Positions 15,238 through 23,994 are shown, counted from the first letter of the stretch. The stretch: 37,443 bases of DNA from a bacterium BMS3Abin03 (GCA_002898075.1 BDSV01000207.1:1-37443), one strand, 5' to 3'. Notes: generated by a model from the letters alone, not told the origin. Numbers and translations: made by a program.

Positions 15238-16521
15238 TTATTTATTGTTTTCATCACCATCAACACGATTTATAATTGACTGTGGAAGAGACTTAGTAGT
15301 TTTTGCACCGAGCTTTTTTATTTTCTCTGCCCTACTTATTAAATTTCCCTTACCATCAACTAACTTATTCATTGCCTTGTCATAATTATCTTTTGTTAAA
15401 TTTAAATTTCTTCCAACTGAAATGAGATCGTCCACAAATGCTTTAAATTTATCTAATAGATCCCCACTTTGTTTGGCAATTTCTAGTGCATTCTTATTTT
15501 GGAACTCTCTCCGCCATAAACTAGCAATTGTTTTTAAAGCAATTAATAAAATAGAAGGGCTTATCAAAACAATATTTTTTTCAGTTGCCTCATTCATCAA
15601 AGCCCAATCATTCTGGGCCGCAAGACTATAGGCAGGTTCTATAGGTAAAAACATAATAACGAAATCTAAACTTCCAATCTCATAGATTCTTTGATAATTT
15701 TTATTACTTAACTCATTGATATGATTTCGAACAGACGCAATATGTTTCTTTAGTTGTATTCCCCTTTCATTTTCATCCTCAGTTGAACAGTATTTCTCGT
15801 AAGCAACGAGAGAAACTTTGGAATCAATAATTATATTTCTATTCTCAGGTAATTTAACAATCACATCGGGTTGAAGTCGTTTACCATCATCTGTTAAGTG
15901 ACTTTCTTGAACAAAATATTCTCTATCTTTTACTAATCCTGACTTTTCTAAAATACTTTCAAGAATAACTTCACCCCAATTACCCATTGTTTTGGTATCC
16001 CCTTTCAAAGCTTTTGTTAGATTTATAGCGTCCTTGCTCATTTGAAGATTCAAATCTTGTAAACTTTTAATTTCTTTCGCTAATGAAAATCGCTCTTTAG
16101 ATTCTTTGTCATATGTTTCAGTAACTTTTTTTTCAAACTCAGACATTTTTTCTTTCAGTGGATTTAATATTTCACTCAATTTTTCTTTGTTCTGCTCCGT
16201 AATTTTTTTTCCTTCATTTTCAAATATCTTATTTGCAAGATTCTCAAACTTTTCTAAAAGTTGATCTTCGTTTTCTTTTTGTTCTGCAAGTTTTTCCTGG
16301 AGGTTATCATAATCCGCTTTAAGTGAAGAAAGATTAGAGTTAAGTTCGATGACTTTTTCGCGCTCTTCTTTTAGCTGTGCTTCGGTTTCACTATTAGAAT
16401 TTTCAAGTAATTTATTGCGCTCTTCAAGCCGACTGGTTTCACTTTTAGTTATGAGTAATTTAATTACCCAGCCAAATACGATACCGATTACTAATCCGGT
16501 TATGAGATATAAAATTTCCAT
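15238..16521 (-). CDS. rmuC: DNA recombination protein RmuC
   Basis: 427 aa. One N-terminal membrane helix (LITGLVIGIVFGWVIKLL), a long coiled coil (about 25-150), then the RmuC domain with its core motifs: MGNWGEVILESILEKSGL, NIIIDSKVSLVAYEKY, the LDFVIMFLPIEPAY strand and LIALKTIASLWRREFQNKNA. RmuC proteins are PD-(D/E)XK-like nuclease-fold proteins that limit inversions and rearrangements at short repeats; the acidic/DSK signature is intact. It follows the nucleotidyltransferase gene by 29 bp and precedes the membrane protein by 50 bp. Length is normal for the family. Confidence 0.93.
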   Translation of the reverse strand: MEILYLITGLVIGIVFGWVIKLLITKSETSRLEERNKLLENSNSETEAQLKEEREKVIELNSNLSSLKADYDNLQEKLAEQKENEDQLLEKFENLANKIFENEGKKITEQNKEKLSEILNPLKEKMSEFEKKVTETYDKESKERFSLAKEIKSLQDLNLQMSKDAINLTKALKGDTKTMGNWGEVILESILEKSGLVKDREYFVQESHLTDDGKRLQPDVIVKLPENRNIIIDSKVSLVAYEKYCSTEDENERGIQLKKHIASVRNHINELSNKNYQRIYEIGSLDFVIMFLPIEPAYSLAAQNDWALMNEATEKNIVLISPSILLIALKTIASLWRREFQNKNALEIAKQSGDLLDKFKAFVDDLISVGRNLNLTKDNYDKAMNKLVDGKGNLISRAEKIKKLGAKTTKSLPQSIINRVDGDENNK

Positions 16522-16550
16522 AATATTGTTTTATAATTAATCCTTATTTA

Positions 16551-16874
16551 TCAAACCCCATAAAAAATACCTTCTGATTTTACGTTAACTCGAAATGGCG
16601 TGGATGGATTTTGGATCGATTGAAAAGTATAAACCTTAACATCAATTAATATGTCATTCTCAAGTTCGTAGTCATAAACGATACTTATAATATCATCTCT
16701 TAATTGTCTGCTTATTTTATTTCTATCAAACATAAAAACAATATCGTAATCCGAATCTTTTGTTGCATTTCCTCGCGCTTGCGAGCCATAAAAATACAGC
16801 CCTTTAAAATCTGGGTATTGCATTCTTAAATGATTTCTCAGCTCATTTATTATTTTATCAATTATTTTATTCAT
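16551..16874 (-). CDS. Minimal nucleotidyltransferase (MNT/Pol-beta superfamily)
   Basis: The track start (16886) is a TTG; the ATG at 16874 (MNKIIDKIINELRN, 107 aa) is more likely. The core motif GLYFYGSQARGNATKDSDYDIVFMF has the GS-x9-DxD active site of the family, plus a later acidic residue in ILIDVKVYTF. Such small proteins act as antitoxins with HEPN toxins or as stand-alone AMP-transferases. No HEPN gene flanks it: neighbours are the ammonia-lyase (47 bp upstream) and rmuC (29 bp downstream). It is therefore an orphan, or its partner lies elsewhere. Confidence 0.87.
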   Translation of the reverse strand: MNKIIDKIINELRNHLRMQYPDFKGLYFYGSQARGNATKDSDYDIVFMFDRNKISRQLRDDIISIVYDYELENDILIDVKVYTFQSIQNPSTPFRVNVKSEGIFYGV

Positions 16875-16921
16875 TGAACTTGTCAAGAGTTATTATTTAT
16901 TAAAATAAAGTACTAATTACA

Positions 16922-18445
16922 TTACCCCAAACTACCAACTTCCTTTTCAACTTCTTCCAATATCTCACAGGATTCCACAAGCTCTTTCATTTTGTTATGA
17001 TCGTTGTACAGCGGTCGGTCAATATCGAGAAATTCTACATGCCGTCTTATTACTTCTTTAGCTTTAGCAACACCTTTTCCAGTTTTATGATCGCGGAAAT
17101 CGAGCGCTTGTGCAGCCGCCATAAACTCTATCCCCAATATACCGTAAGCATTTTCAATTATCTGCTTATTTTTAATAGCAGTATTCATTCCCATCGAAAC
17201 AAAATCTTCCTGGTCTGCTGCAGCGGGAATTGATTGAACTGATGCAGGCGCGGAAAGAATTCTTTGTTCAACAATTAATGTATCGGCTGTATATTGACTT
17301 AACATTAAACCGGAGAACATTCCTGCACCTTTTGATAGAAAAGGAGGTAAGCCAACACTTAAAGCAGGATTATTTAAACGGTTCATTCTTCGCTCGCTCA
17401 TAACACTAACCATAGTAACAGCAGCGCTAACCATATCCATCGGTAGTGAAACAGGAGTTCCCTGAAAATTAGCACCTGTTAGCGTAAGTTTTTCTTCGGG
17501 AACAAAAACGGGATTATCTCCCACTCCGTTCAATTCGATTTCAATTTGTTTATGTGCATAAGCAATTGCATCATGAGCTGAGCCGATAACTTGCGGAGTT
17601 GAACGCATCGAGTATGCATCCTGAATTTTCTGTTTTATCTTTCCCGTAATCAAATCGCTGCCATCCAAACATTTGCCTATTGCTCTCGAACTTCTCACTG
17701 CACCGGGAAAGCCTCTTAGCTTATGAAGCCGTTCATCGTAGGGAATCATATTTGCGTGAAGCGCTTCGAGCGACATAGCCGCAGCAATTTCCGCCTGCTT
17801 TAACCAACGATTAATGTCATAAATTTGTAATGCACTTATTGCAGTAATAAAGTTCGAACCGTTAATTGTTGCAAGTCCGTCGCGCGCATGTAAACCGGGA
17901 ATTTCAATACCGGCTTTTTCAAGAGCAGCTTTTCCGGATAGTCTTTCCCCGTTATAAAATGCTTCCCCTTCACCCATTAAAAGTAATGCAATTTGAGCCA
18001 TCGGAGCTAAATCGCCGCAGGCGCCAACCGAACCTTTTTGGCAAACAACAGGAATCACATCTTTGTTTAACATCTGAACGAGCATTTGTGTTATTTCGGG
18101 TCTGCAGCCGGAATTGCCGTGAGCGTGAACGTTTATTCTTCCTGCCATCGCACCGCGCACGTACTCAGCCGGCATCGGCTCGCCTATACCTGCAGAATGA
18201 TTATAGATTAAATATTTTTGAAATTCTTTTACTTGTTCATCATCTAAAACTATTTCCGAAAATTCTCCGATCCCAGTATTGATGCCGTACATAATTTCCT
18301 TTGCCGCAATTTTTTCTTCAAGCATTGCACGACAGGTTTTTATTCTTTCAACTGCTTCGCTGCTTAATTCTACTTTTTCTTTGAAGCGGGCAATCCGCAC
18401 TAACTTTTCAATTGTTAATCCCGAACCATCAAGAACAATAGACAT
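16922..18445 (-). CDS. hutH: MIO-type aromatic amino acid ammonia-lyase (histidine ammonia-lyase family)
   Basis: 507 aa, normal length for HAL/PAL/TAL enzymes, which eliminate ammonia from His, Phe or Tyr using an autocatalytic MIO cofactor. Visible motifs are the catalytic-loop tyrosine in YGINTGIG (Y53), NHSAGIG (H83), the cofactor segment GSVGACGDLAP, NGSNFITA, QDAYSMRSTPQV and ADQEDFVSMG. The MIO triad is A142-C143-G144 instead of the canonical Ala-Ser-Gly; the codon is TGC. Replacing this Ser with Cys is known to preserve activity in the studied HAL, so the enzyme is probably active. The segment HAHGNSGCRPE is also unlike classic HutH. No hutU, hutI or hutG is nearby, so histidine degradation is not supported by context and the symbol is only the nearest family label. 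A GGAGG site precedes the ATG. Confidence 0.88.
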   Translation of the reverse strand: MSIVLDGSGLTIEKLVRIARFKEKVELSSEAVERIKTCRAMLEEKIAAKEIMYGINTGIGEFSEIVLDDEQVKEFQKYLIYNHSAGIGEPMPAEYVRGAMAGRINVHAHGNSGCRPEITQMLVQMLNKDVIPVVCQKGSVGACGDLAPMAQIALLLMGEGEAFYNGERLSGKAALEKAGIEIPGLHARDGLATINGSNFITAISALQIYDINRWLKQAEIAAAMSLEALHANMIPYDERLHKLRGFPGAVRSSRAIGKCLDGSDLITGKIKQKIQDAYSMRSTPQVIGSAHDAIAYAHKQIEIELNGVGDNPVFVPEEKLTLTGANFQGTPVSLPMDMVSAAVTMVSVMSERRMNRLNNPALSVGLPPFLSKGAGMFSGLMLSQYTADTLIVEQRILSAPASVQSIPAAADQEDFVSMGMNTAIKNKQIIENAYGILGIEFMAAAQALDFRDHKTGKGVAKAKEVIRRHVEFLDIDRPLYNDHNKMKELVESCEILEEVEKEVGSLG

Positions 18446-18489
18446 TTATTCCTCCATAGAAAGATGAAATTTTTATTACGGAAAATTAC

Positions 18490-18534
18490 ATAATAGAAAA
18501 GCCCCTCCCAAACCCTCCCCGAAGGGAAGGGCTT
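18490..18534 (-). terminator. GC-rich hairpin with T-run, minus strand
   Basis: AAGCCCCTCCC (18499-18509) pairs with GGGAAGGGCTT (18524-18534) with one mismatch. On the minus strand the hairpin is followed by TTTTCTATT. It would stop transcripts from the YCII gene and pseudogene before the ammonia-lyase. The sequence resembles a common dispersed repeat of Bacteroidota genomes. Confidence 0.6.
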
Positions 18535-18600
18535 ATTTAAAAATCAAATAGGTCTCTGAGAAATACTTTTTAATTCACGTTACACAAAGGAATGAATTTT

Positions 18601-18688
18601 GTCATATTGAGCGCAGCGAAATATCTCTAAATTATACTAATTGTAAACCTTGAGATTCTTCACTCCACTCTGTTACGTTCAGAATGAC
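18601..18688. repeat. GTCAT-ended MITE-like repeat, 88 bp
   Basis: Ends GTCATATTGAGCG and CGTTCAGAATGAC are imperfect inverted repeats. Inner GAAATATCTC and GAGATTCTTC also pair. This is the familiar GTCATTCTGAGCG... type of short dispersed repeat. Its right end provides the stop of the broken ORF next to it. Confidence 0.65.
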
Positions 18689-18955
18689 AATTTTACGTAA
18701 CCTGAGTTTTTAAATTCAGACCAACTCGTATCTTCAATTTCAAAATATTCGCATTCTTTAATTATTTCATTTTCAATTGGAAATGTTTTGGGCGGTTCAC
18801 CTATTACCCTTCTGTCATCATAATTATGTAAACCATTGAAAGTGATTTCATTATTAAATTATGAATGGTAATACTTCATCTTCAGCGTAAAACTGTGGAA
18901 ATGTGTTGCCGAATAAAAGGATGGGTAGAATTGTTGTTTTGAAAATAAGCTTCAT
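18679..18955 (-). pseudogene. Disrupted small secreted protein gene
   Basis: From an ATG at 18955 the minus strand encodes a signal-peptide-like MKLIFKTTILPILLFGN followed by about 15 residues and a stop (FII*). In another frame the reading continues as NEITFNGLHNYDDRRVIGEP, then about 40 more residues, and ends in the GTCAT repeat. This pattern fits a frameshifted and 3'-truncated secreted-protein gene. Family not recognised. Confidence 0.4.
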
Positions 18956-18962
18956 CCTGAAT

Positions 18963-19262
18963 TCAAATATTCCTTTGATCTAATCTTATGTCCCATTCCA
19001 TCACACTTTCCAGATAAAGGATCCCATGTTTAATGAACGGATCGTCTTTAAAAGTAATTCTCACTTCACTTTCATTCTTTGCTTCGTAAATAATCACTAT
19101 TCGATCATAATGAATTATCGGTCCCGACATAATTATTCTGCCGTCTGCAAATAAACGATCGGCAAATTCGGTGTGTTCATTCCAGTACTGTTGTTCTTCG
19201 ATTTCTTTTTCACTATTCCAGTTCGGTCCGGGATCGAAAAGTAAAATAAATTTCTTTTTCAT
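18963..19262 (-). CDS. YCII-related (YciI-like) protein
   Basis: 99 aa, a ferredoxin-like-fold YCII domain. It begins with the strand KKKFILLFDPGP, has a helix with HTEFADRLFADGRIIMSGPI, then the IVIIYEAKNESEVRITFKDDPFIKHGIL segment typical of YCII (ESEVR...DPF...G) and ends with a LESVMEWDIR strand. YCII proteins have a putative His/Asp active site and unclear biochemical roles. The gene stands alone on the minus strand, 78 bp downstream of hflX. Confidence 0.85.
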   Translation of the reverse strand: MKKKFILLFDPGPNWNSEKEIEEQQYWNEHTEFADRLFADGRIIMSGPIIHYDRIVIIYEAKNESEVRITFKDDPFIKHGILYLESVMEWDIRLDQRNI

Positions 19263-19340
19263 ATACTTTCTCTATTAAAAATATATTTGGCTGTTTCGAT
19301 AATCATAAAAATAATAAAGGAGTTAATGATTGTTAATTGT

Positions 19341-20606
19341 TTACGGCTTATTTAACATTTTACGAATCTTTTCAGAATTCTCCTTGCTCGTTCTATATTT
19401 GATTACAACAGAATCATGATTATATTTTATCGATACTACTTCTGCAACAGAGTGAATATTTGCAATCAATTTGTTTTCAATGATGGGCAGTTTTACTTCA
19501 TCCTCTACATAAGCTTTTTCAATTATATCGAGCAGCCGTGTTTTTAATTTTGAAATATTAATTCCCTTTTGAGCCGAGATAATTATACTGCCCGGATACG
19601 TGTTTCTTATATAATCAATTTTATTTTTATCGGTAATAGCATCGACTTTATTAAAAACTTTTATACTGATTTTCGATTTACTTCCAAACTCTTCAAGTGT
19701 TTCTTCCACTATTCCTAAATGATCTTCGTAGAACGGGTGGGACATATCAATTACGTGAAGAATAACATCGGCATCTCTTACTTCATTCAACGTACTTTTA
19801 AATGAGGCAACTAAGTGCGGCGGAAGCTTGCGGATGAATCCGACCGTATCGCTTATTAATATTTTTTGATTCCTGTTCAAATCCATCGAACGTGTGGTTG
19901 AATCGAGAGTGGCGAAAAGTTTATCTTCGGCAAAAACATCCGATTGGGTAAGCAGGTTAAACAATGTTGATTTACCGGCGTTCGTGTACCCCGCCAGTGA
20001 GATACGAATGTAATCCTTTCTGCCGCGGCTTTGGGTTACCCGCTGCGATTCTATTTTAATTAATTTTTCTTTCAGATGACTGATACGTGTGCGGATTATT
20101 CTTCTGTCGGTTTCAATCTGGGTTTCACCGGGTCCCTTTGTTCCTATTCCGCCGTATTGTTTTGAAAGGTGAGTCCATGCACGCGTTAAACGCGGAAGCA
20201 TATACTGAAGCTGTGCAAGTTCAACCTGCGTTTTTGCCTCTTTTGTTTTCGCACGAAGAGCAAAAATATCTAGTATCAAACCGCTTCTGTCCAATATTTT
20301 CCTGTTGAACAGCTTCTCCAAATTTCTAACCTGAACAGGCGTAAGATCATCGTCGAATATCACTATGTCGATGTCGTTAAACTCTACAAGCTGGGCAAGT
20401 TCTTCGGCTTTGCCCTTGCCAATATAATATGCAGAATCGAACCGGTTTCTGGATTGCACAATTTTGAAAATAGTATCGGCGCCGGCAGTATCGGCAAGCT
20501 CTTCCAATTCGGAAAGATGTTCTTCGATCACTTCCCTGCTTACTTCCCGATAATTTATTGCTACCAGCATCGCCCGTTCTTTTGTTCTTTTCGGAATATC
20601 GATCAT
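19341..20606 (-). CDS. hflX: GTPase HflX
   Basis: 421 aa ribosome-associated GTPase that splits stalled or heat-damaged ribosomes. The N-terminal HflX domain (about 10-165) has the YYIGKGKAEEL and LDRSGLILDIFALRAKTKEAK motifs and the GGIGTKGPGETQIETDRR signature. The G domain has G1 GYTNAGKS (206-213), G3 DTVGFIRKLP (253-262) and G4 NKVD (319-322). A C-terminal extension of about 55 residues is present. The ATG overlaps the stop of the BatA/VWA gene by 4 bp (ATGA), so they are co-transcribed. Everything expected of the family is present. Confidence 0.96.
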   Translation of the reverse strand: MIDIPKRTKERAMLVAINYREVSREVIEEHLSELEELADTAGADTIFKIVQSRNRFDSAYYIGKGKAEELAQLVEFNDIDIVIFDDDLTPVQVRNLEKLFNRKILDRSGLILDIFALRAKTKEAKTQVELAQLQYMLPRLTRAWTHLSKQYGGIGTKGPGETQIETDRRIIRTRISHLKEKLIKIESQRVTQSRGRKDYIRISLAGYTNAGKSTLFNLLTQSDVFAEDKLFATLDSTTRSMDLNRNQKILISDTVGFIRKLPPHLVASFKSTLNEVRDADVILHVIDMSHPFYEDHLGIVEETLEEFGSKSKISIKVFNKVDAITDKNKIDYIRNTYPGSIIISAQKGINISKLKTRLLDIIEKAYVEDEVKLPIIENKLIANIHSVAEVVSIKYNHDSVVIKYRTSKENSEKIRKMLNKP

Positions 20607-22711
20607 CCTGTAGCTTCCGTTAATTCTTTCTTCGCGCTTCTTGCAATTGTCATTTCTATTAAAGCTAAAATTAATGCGGCAAGCAGAAAATACCGCCAGA
20701 GTTCGGAGCCAAATCTTGCCTGAAGAATAACCTGGGAAATATCTTCATTTAAATCGATCTTCAAATATTTACCGCCGAATTTTATTTCTTTTAAATATTC
20801 ATCAAACCCGCTGCCTTTAAGATACTTAGTAACGGATTCAGCCGGATCGACATTAACACTAATTGTTTCAAGTATTTTATCACCCGAATAAATTTTATAT
20901 AATCCCGCCGAGTATGTATTGCTGTAAGATATAAAATCAGCGGATGTATTTTCATTAATGTTTATAAATTCTTCTTCTTTATCCGGCTTAACAATTTTAA
21001 TCTGCGGTAATGTTCGCCCGGAAATATTAATATTCATCTGTTCCCCGGCTAAATAATCCGCTTCCTGGCTGCGCCCGGATGAGAGATAATAAACAGATTT
21101 ATAAACCAACGGAGCAAATATACTTTTTACCGGAAAGTCGCTCCACCGGAGTACGGGGGCAACATTAAAGAGAAGGATTCTTCCGTCGGACACATCAAAT
21201 TCGCTAAGAAAAGATGAGCCGTCAATTAATTTAATTACAGGTTTTCCCTTTGTACCCGGATTAATTTTATAATAAGAAAATATTTTGGGCGATTCGATTT
21301 CTTTCTTCTTTTTGTCTCTGAAAATATTCTGGAATATAGGATGATTAAAATCAACCTTATCAAAATCAACCACGGAGTTTGAATTTTCGCCTGCATTTAT
21401 CAGTTGAATTTGAGAGGGCAATTTCAAGCTGCTTAACGATGCTTTGAAAACACTTTCATTAAATTCCGCACCGGGAAAAATAACAACCCCCTTGCCCTGC
21501 TGCAGAAATTCATTAACCTTTTGCTTTGAACCAGCAAAGTTATTACCGATAATAAACAGAACATCAAAATTGTTTAACTGTGTAGAATTTAAAAGGGATA
21601 ATTTTTTTTCGGTTATTTTCAGATTGCCGTTAGTACCGCCTGAATTTAATGCCAGCTTAACGAACCGCGAATCATCTTTGTTTTCATAAGCTAATAAAAC
21701 CTGAATTTCATCGGGAATATAAAACGCTGTGTAACGCACATTATCCTGCAGGATGTCGTCATCCTCAATTTCCACCAGGGCATCTACAAACCCCGTCGAT
21801 TTAACATCCGCATCAAGAATTACCGTACTCGATTCGCCCGGCTGGAGATTTATGCTTCTCTGCGCCGATCGTTCATTATTCATGAATAATGAAACTACAA
21901 GATTATTTGCCGGTTCTTGTGAATAATTTGTAATCCCGGTTTTAAAGCTTATCGGTTTGTTCTTTTCAAAAATTTGCGTGTTTATTTTCAGCTCATTCAC
22001 ACCGATATTATAAACATCCCTGCCCGCAAAATCGAATGAATACAATCTGACTTTATCGTTTAGCAGCTTGCTTAAATCCGTAATATTATTTTTATCTGCT
22101 ATTCTGTTTGCCTGAAAATCCGTAAGCAGGTAAATCTCTTTATTAAAATTCTTCGACTGCGAAATTAGATTGGCTGCCCTGATCAATGCATTATTTATAA
22201 ATCCGGAAGCATCGGAAACAGTAATGTTATCAACTTTGCCGGCAAATTTTTTCAGATTAGCCGATAACCCAACCTCTTCAGATTTGTTCCCGGAGACCAG
22301 GATTAAAGCGGCATCGTCACCTTCTTCAAGCTCGTTAATTAAATTCTTTATTATTTGCTTCGCCTGATTAAAATAAGAGCCATTCTGCCCGATAACGGAC
22401 ATGCTGAAAGTATCATCTAAAACAAAAACAGCAGTAGTCTTAGCTGCTGATGTTGTACCGCCGATACTTACTCCTTCAAGTGTGGGTCTGGCAAAAGCAG
22501 TAACCAAAAAAAGGATGATCAGCATTCTTAAAGCAAGCAGCAGCCACTGTTTTAATTTTACTCTTCTTATCTTATTCTTTTGAAGTTCGTTCAGAAACTT
22601 CAGCGTACTGAAATTGATCTTTTTTAATTTTCTTAAATTCAAAAGATGTATAATTACGGGGATAGAAGCTGCAATTAGTCCGAATAACACAACGGGGTTT
22701 AGAAATATCAT
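20603..22711 (-). CDS. BatA-like VWA-domain membrane protein
   Basis: 702 aa. The N-terminus is a BatA domain (IFLNPVVLFGLIAASIPVII with HLLNLRK, then LKQWLLLALRMLIILFLVTAFARP, two membrane helices). A VWA domain follows (about 90-260) with a MIDAS-like DDTFSMS. After that come a beta-rich region and a glutamine-amidotransferase-like segment (about 330-480, VLLAYENKDD..., GKGVVIFPGAEF), and a C-terminal helix (YFLLAALILALIEMTIA). Such proteins belong with MoxR ATPases, DUF58, DUF4159 and DUF4175 in Bacteroidota-type genomes, with roles proposed in envelope or stress functions. It forms an operon with hflX. AAGGT precedes the ATG. Confidence 0.9.
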   Translation of the reverse strand: MIFLNPVVLFGLIAASIPVIIHLLNLRKLKKINFSTLKFLNELQKNKIRRVKLKQWLLLALRMLIILFLVTAFARPTLEGVSIGGTTSAAKTTAVFVLDDTFSMSVIGQNGSYFNQAKQIIKNLINELEEGDDAALILVSGNKSEEVGLSANLKKFAGKVDNITVSDASGFINNALIRAANLISQSKNFNKEIYLLTDFQANRIADKNNITDLSKLLNDKVRLYSFDFAGRDVYNIGVNELKINTQIFEKNKPISFKTGITNYSQEPANNLVVSLFMNNERSAQRSINLQPGESSTVILDADVKSTGFVDALVEIEDDDILQDNVRYTAFYIPDEIQVLLAYENKDDSRFVKLALNSGGTNGNLKITEKKLSLLNSTQLNNFDVLFIIGNNFAGSKQKVNEFLQQGKGVVIFPGAEFNESVFKASLSSLKLPSQIQLINAGENSNSVVDFDKVDFNHPIFQNIFRDKKKKEIESPKIFSYYKINPGTKGKPVIKLIDGSSFLSEFDVSDGRILLFNVAPVLRWSDFPVKSIFAPLVYKSVYYLSSGRSQEADYLAGEQMNINISGRTLPQIKIVKPDKEEEFININENTSADFISYSNTYSAGLYKIYSGDKILETISVNVDPAESVTKYLKGSGFDEYLKEIKFGGKYLKIDLNEDISQVILQARFGSELWRYFLLAALILALIEMTIARSAKKELTEATG

Positions 22712-22861
22712 CTACCTTAAATTTCTTTCATCGTATTTTAAATAAATCAAATTCTAATTTAAATATTAAAATAAGAATATCGGGGTAAGAAAGCTATGTT
22801 GGATTTAAGCGCCTTTGTTAAATAATTACCCGGATAGTATTCAGTCTTTCCAATATTTCAT

Positions 22862-22893
22862 ATTGAAATTGACGGTACTTTAATTTAAATTTG
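22862..22893 (+). promoter_or_regulatory. Bacteroidota-type promoter for the MarR gene
   Basis: ATTG (22862-22865), 20 bp, then TAAATTTG (22886-22893) matches the TTG / TAnnTTTG pattern used by the Bacteroidota primary sigma factor. The start codon follows 33 bp later. Inferred from sequence only. Confidence 0.5.
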
Positions 22894-22926
22894 TTTTACA
22901 ATAAAATTCAATAAAAACGGATTAAT

Positions 22927-23394
22927 ATGGTACTAATCCTAAAAAAGCGATTAAAACAGAAAAAATTCGACAGCGCCGAGCAGGTAGCTTTATTAAACAT
23001 TTTAGTAACAGCTAACTTTTTAAGAATGAAGATAGATAATGCTTGCTCTAAGTTCGGAATAACGGCAACTCAATTTAATATGTTGCGAATACTTAACGGG
23101 AAATATCCCGAGGGCTACCCGAGAAGAGAAATAATTAACAGAATGATAGAACCCGCACCCGATGTAACCAGATTGATTGACAGATTAATTAAACAAGGTT
23201 TAGTAGAGCGATTTACATCAGCCGATGATAGAAGACTTTCCGTAGCGAGAATTACAAAGAAAGGCATAAAAGTTTTGGAAAAGACAAAACCTAAAATTAA
23301 TGATCTTAATAGTTTGATTTCAGATAATTTAACACCCGGTGAGATAAGAAAAATTTCGGACTCATTGGAAAAAATTTATGGACCATATATTTAA
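22927..23394 (+). CDS. MarR-family transcriptional regulator
   Basis: 155 aa winged-helix protein. A dimerisation helix (about 15-45) precedes the wHTH (about 48-120): TATQFNMLRILNGKYPEG, recognition region PRREIINRMIEPAPDVTRLIDRLIKQGLVER, and the wing TSADDRRLSVARITKKG. The C-terminal helix completes the dimer interface. It starts a plus-strand pair with the SnoaL-like gene 81 bp downstream, and is divergent from the BatA/hflX operon across a 215-bp region. Ligand and operator are unknown; control of the adjacent gene is a reasonable inference. Confidence 0.92.
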   Translation: MVLILKKRLKQKKFDSAEQVALLNILVTANFLRMKIDNACSKFGITATQFNMLRILNGKYPEGYPRREIINRMIEPAPDVTRLIDRLIKQGLVERFTSADDRRLSVARITKKGIKVLEKTKPKINDLNSLISDNLTPGEIRKISDSLEKIYGPYI

Positions 23395-23475
23395 AATTTT
23401 TTTAGTATATATGTGTCATAACATTTATTAATAAGCCCAACTAATATTATATCAAAAACAAGAAAGGGAAATTTT

Positions 23476-23823
23476 ATGAATACCAGGGAAATGGTGAGTG
23501 ATTTGAATCAAATGATTCTTGAAAACAAAATGATGGACGCCTTCGAAAAGTATTACGCAGATGATGTTGTAATGCAAGAAATAAATATGGATCCGATTGT
23601 TGGCAAAGAAGCAAACCGTAAACGTGAGCAGAAATGGTTGGATGGAATAACAGAATTCCGCGGTGCAGAAGTAAAGAATGTTGCAGTAGGCGATAATGTA
23701 TCGATGGTTGAATGGTTTATGGATTATTCACACAAAGAATACGGCGACGTAAAAATGAGTCAGGTTGCAGTTCAAACCTGGCAGGATGGAAAGATAGTAA
23801 AGGAAATGTTTTACCACGGGTAA
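23476..23823 (+). CDS. SnoaL-like / NTF2-superfamily small protein
   Basis: 115 aa alpha+beta cone-fold protein. A helix ending FEKYYADDVVMQEINMDPIVGKEA gives the typical NTF2/SnoaL opening. WLDGITEFRGAEVKNVAVGDN and VSMVEWFMDYSHK form the curved sheet, and VAVQTWQDGKIVKEMFYHG is the usual C-terminal pair of strands. These folds serve as isomerases, binding proteins or polyketide cyclases, and the sequence alone does not choose between them. AAGGGA lies before the ATG. Probably co-regulated with the MarR gene upstream. Confidence 0.85.
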   Translation: MNTREMVSDLNQMILENKMMDAFEKYYADDVVMQEINMDPIVGKEANRKREQKWLDGITEFRGAEVKNVAVGDNVSMVEWFMDYSHKEYGDVKMSQVAVQTWQDGKIVKEMFYHG

Positions 23824-23837
23824 ATAATAAATTGTAG

Positions 23838-23966
23838 GAGCTGTCTAATAAGTTCAAATTTTTATGTCATTCCCTTGAAAAAGGGAATCCAAGACCTTTT
23901 TTATTAGTTAGATTCCCACTTTCGTGGGAATGACAAGACATTGAATATTACTTTTTAGACAGCCCC
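23838..23966. repeat. Nested MITE-like inverted repeat, 129 bp
   Basis: Outer arms AGCTGTCTAATAAGT and ACTTTTTAGACAGCC enclose an inner GTCATTCCC...GGGAATGACA palindrome (about 23865-23935) with further pairing of GGGAATC/GATTCCC. No ORF. It separates the convergent SnoaL-like and aconitase genes. Confidence 0.75.
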
Positions 23967-23994
23967 ATAATTGAATAACCAGATATTCAGAACT

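Larger units (their letters stand above)
18446..18962. other. Gene-poor stretch with repeats and a broken gene
   Basis: 517 bp holding a terminator-like inverted repeat (18499-18534), an 88-bp GTCAT-ended repeat (18601-18688) and a disrupted ORF (18679-18955). I see no intact gene. Confidence 0.6.

Noticed and set aside
16551-16886. MntA/HepT-type toxin-antitoxin pair
   Set aside because: No HEPN gene on either side; only 29-47 bp separate it from its neighbours.
18499-18534. Start of a CRISPR or tandem repeat array
   Set aside because: It is a single hairpin with no repeated spacer-like units; no CRISPR pattern was seen anywhere in the window.
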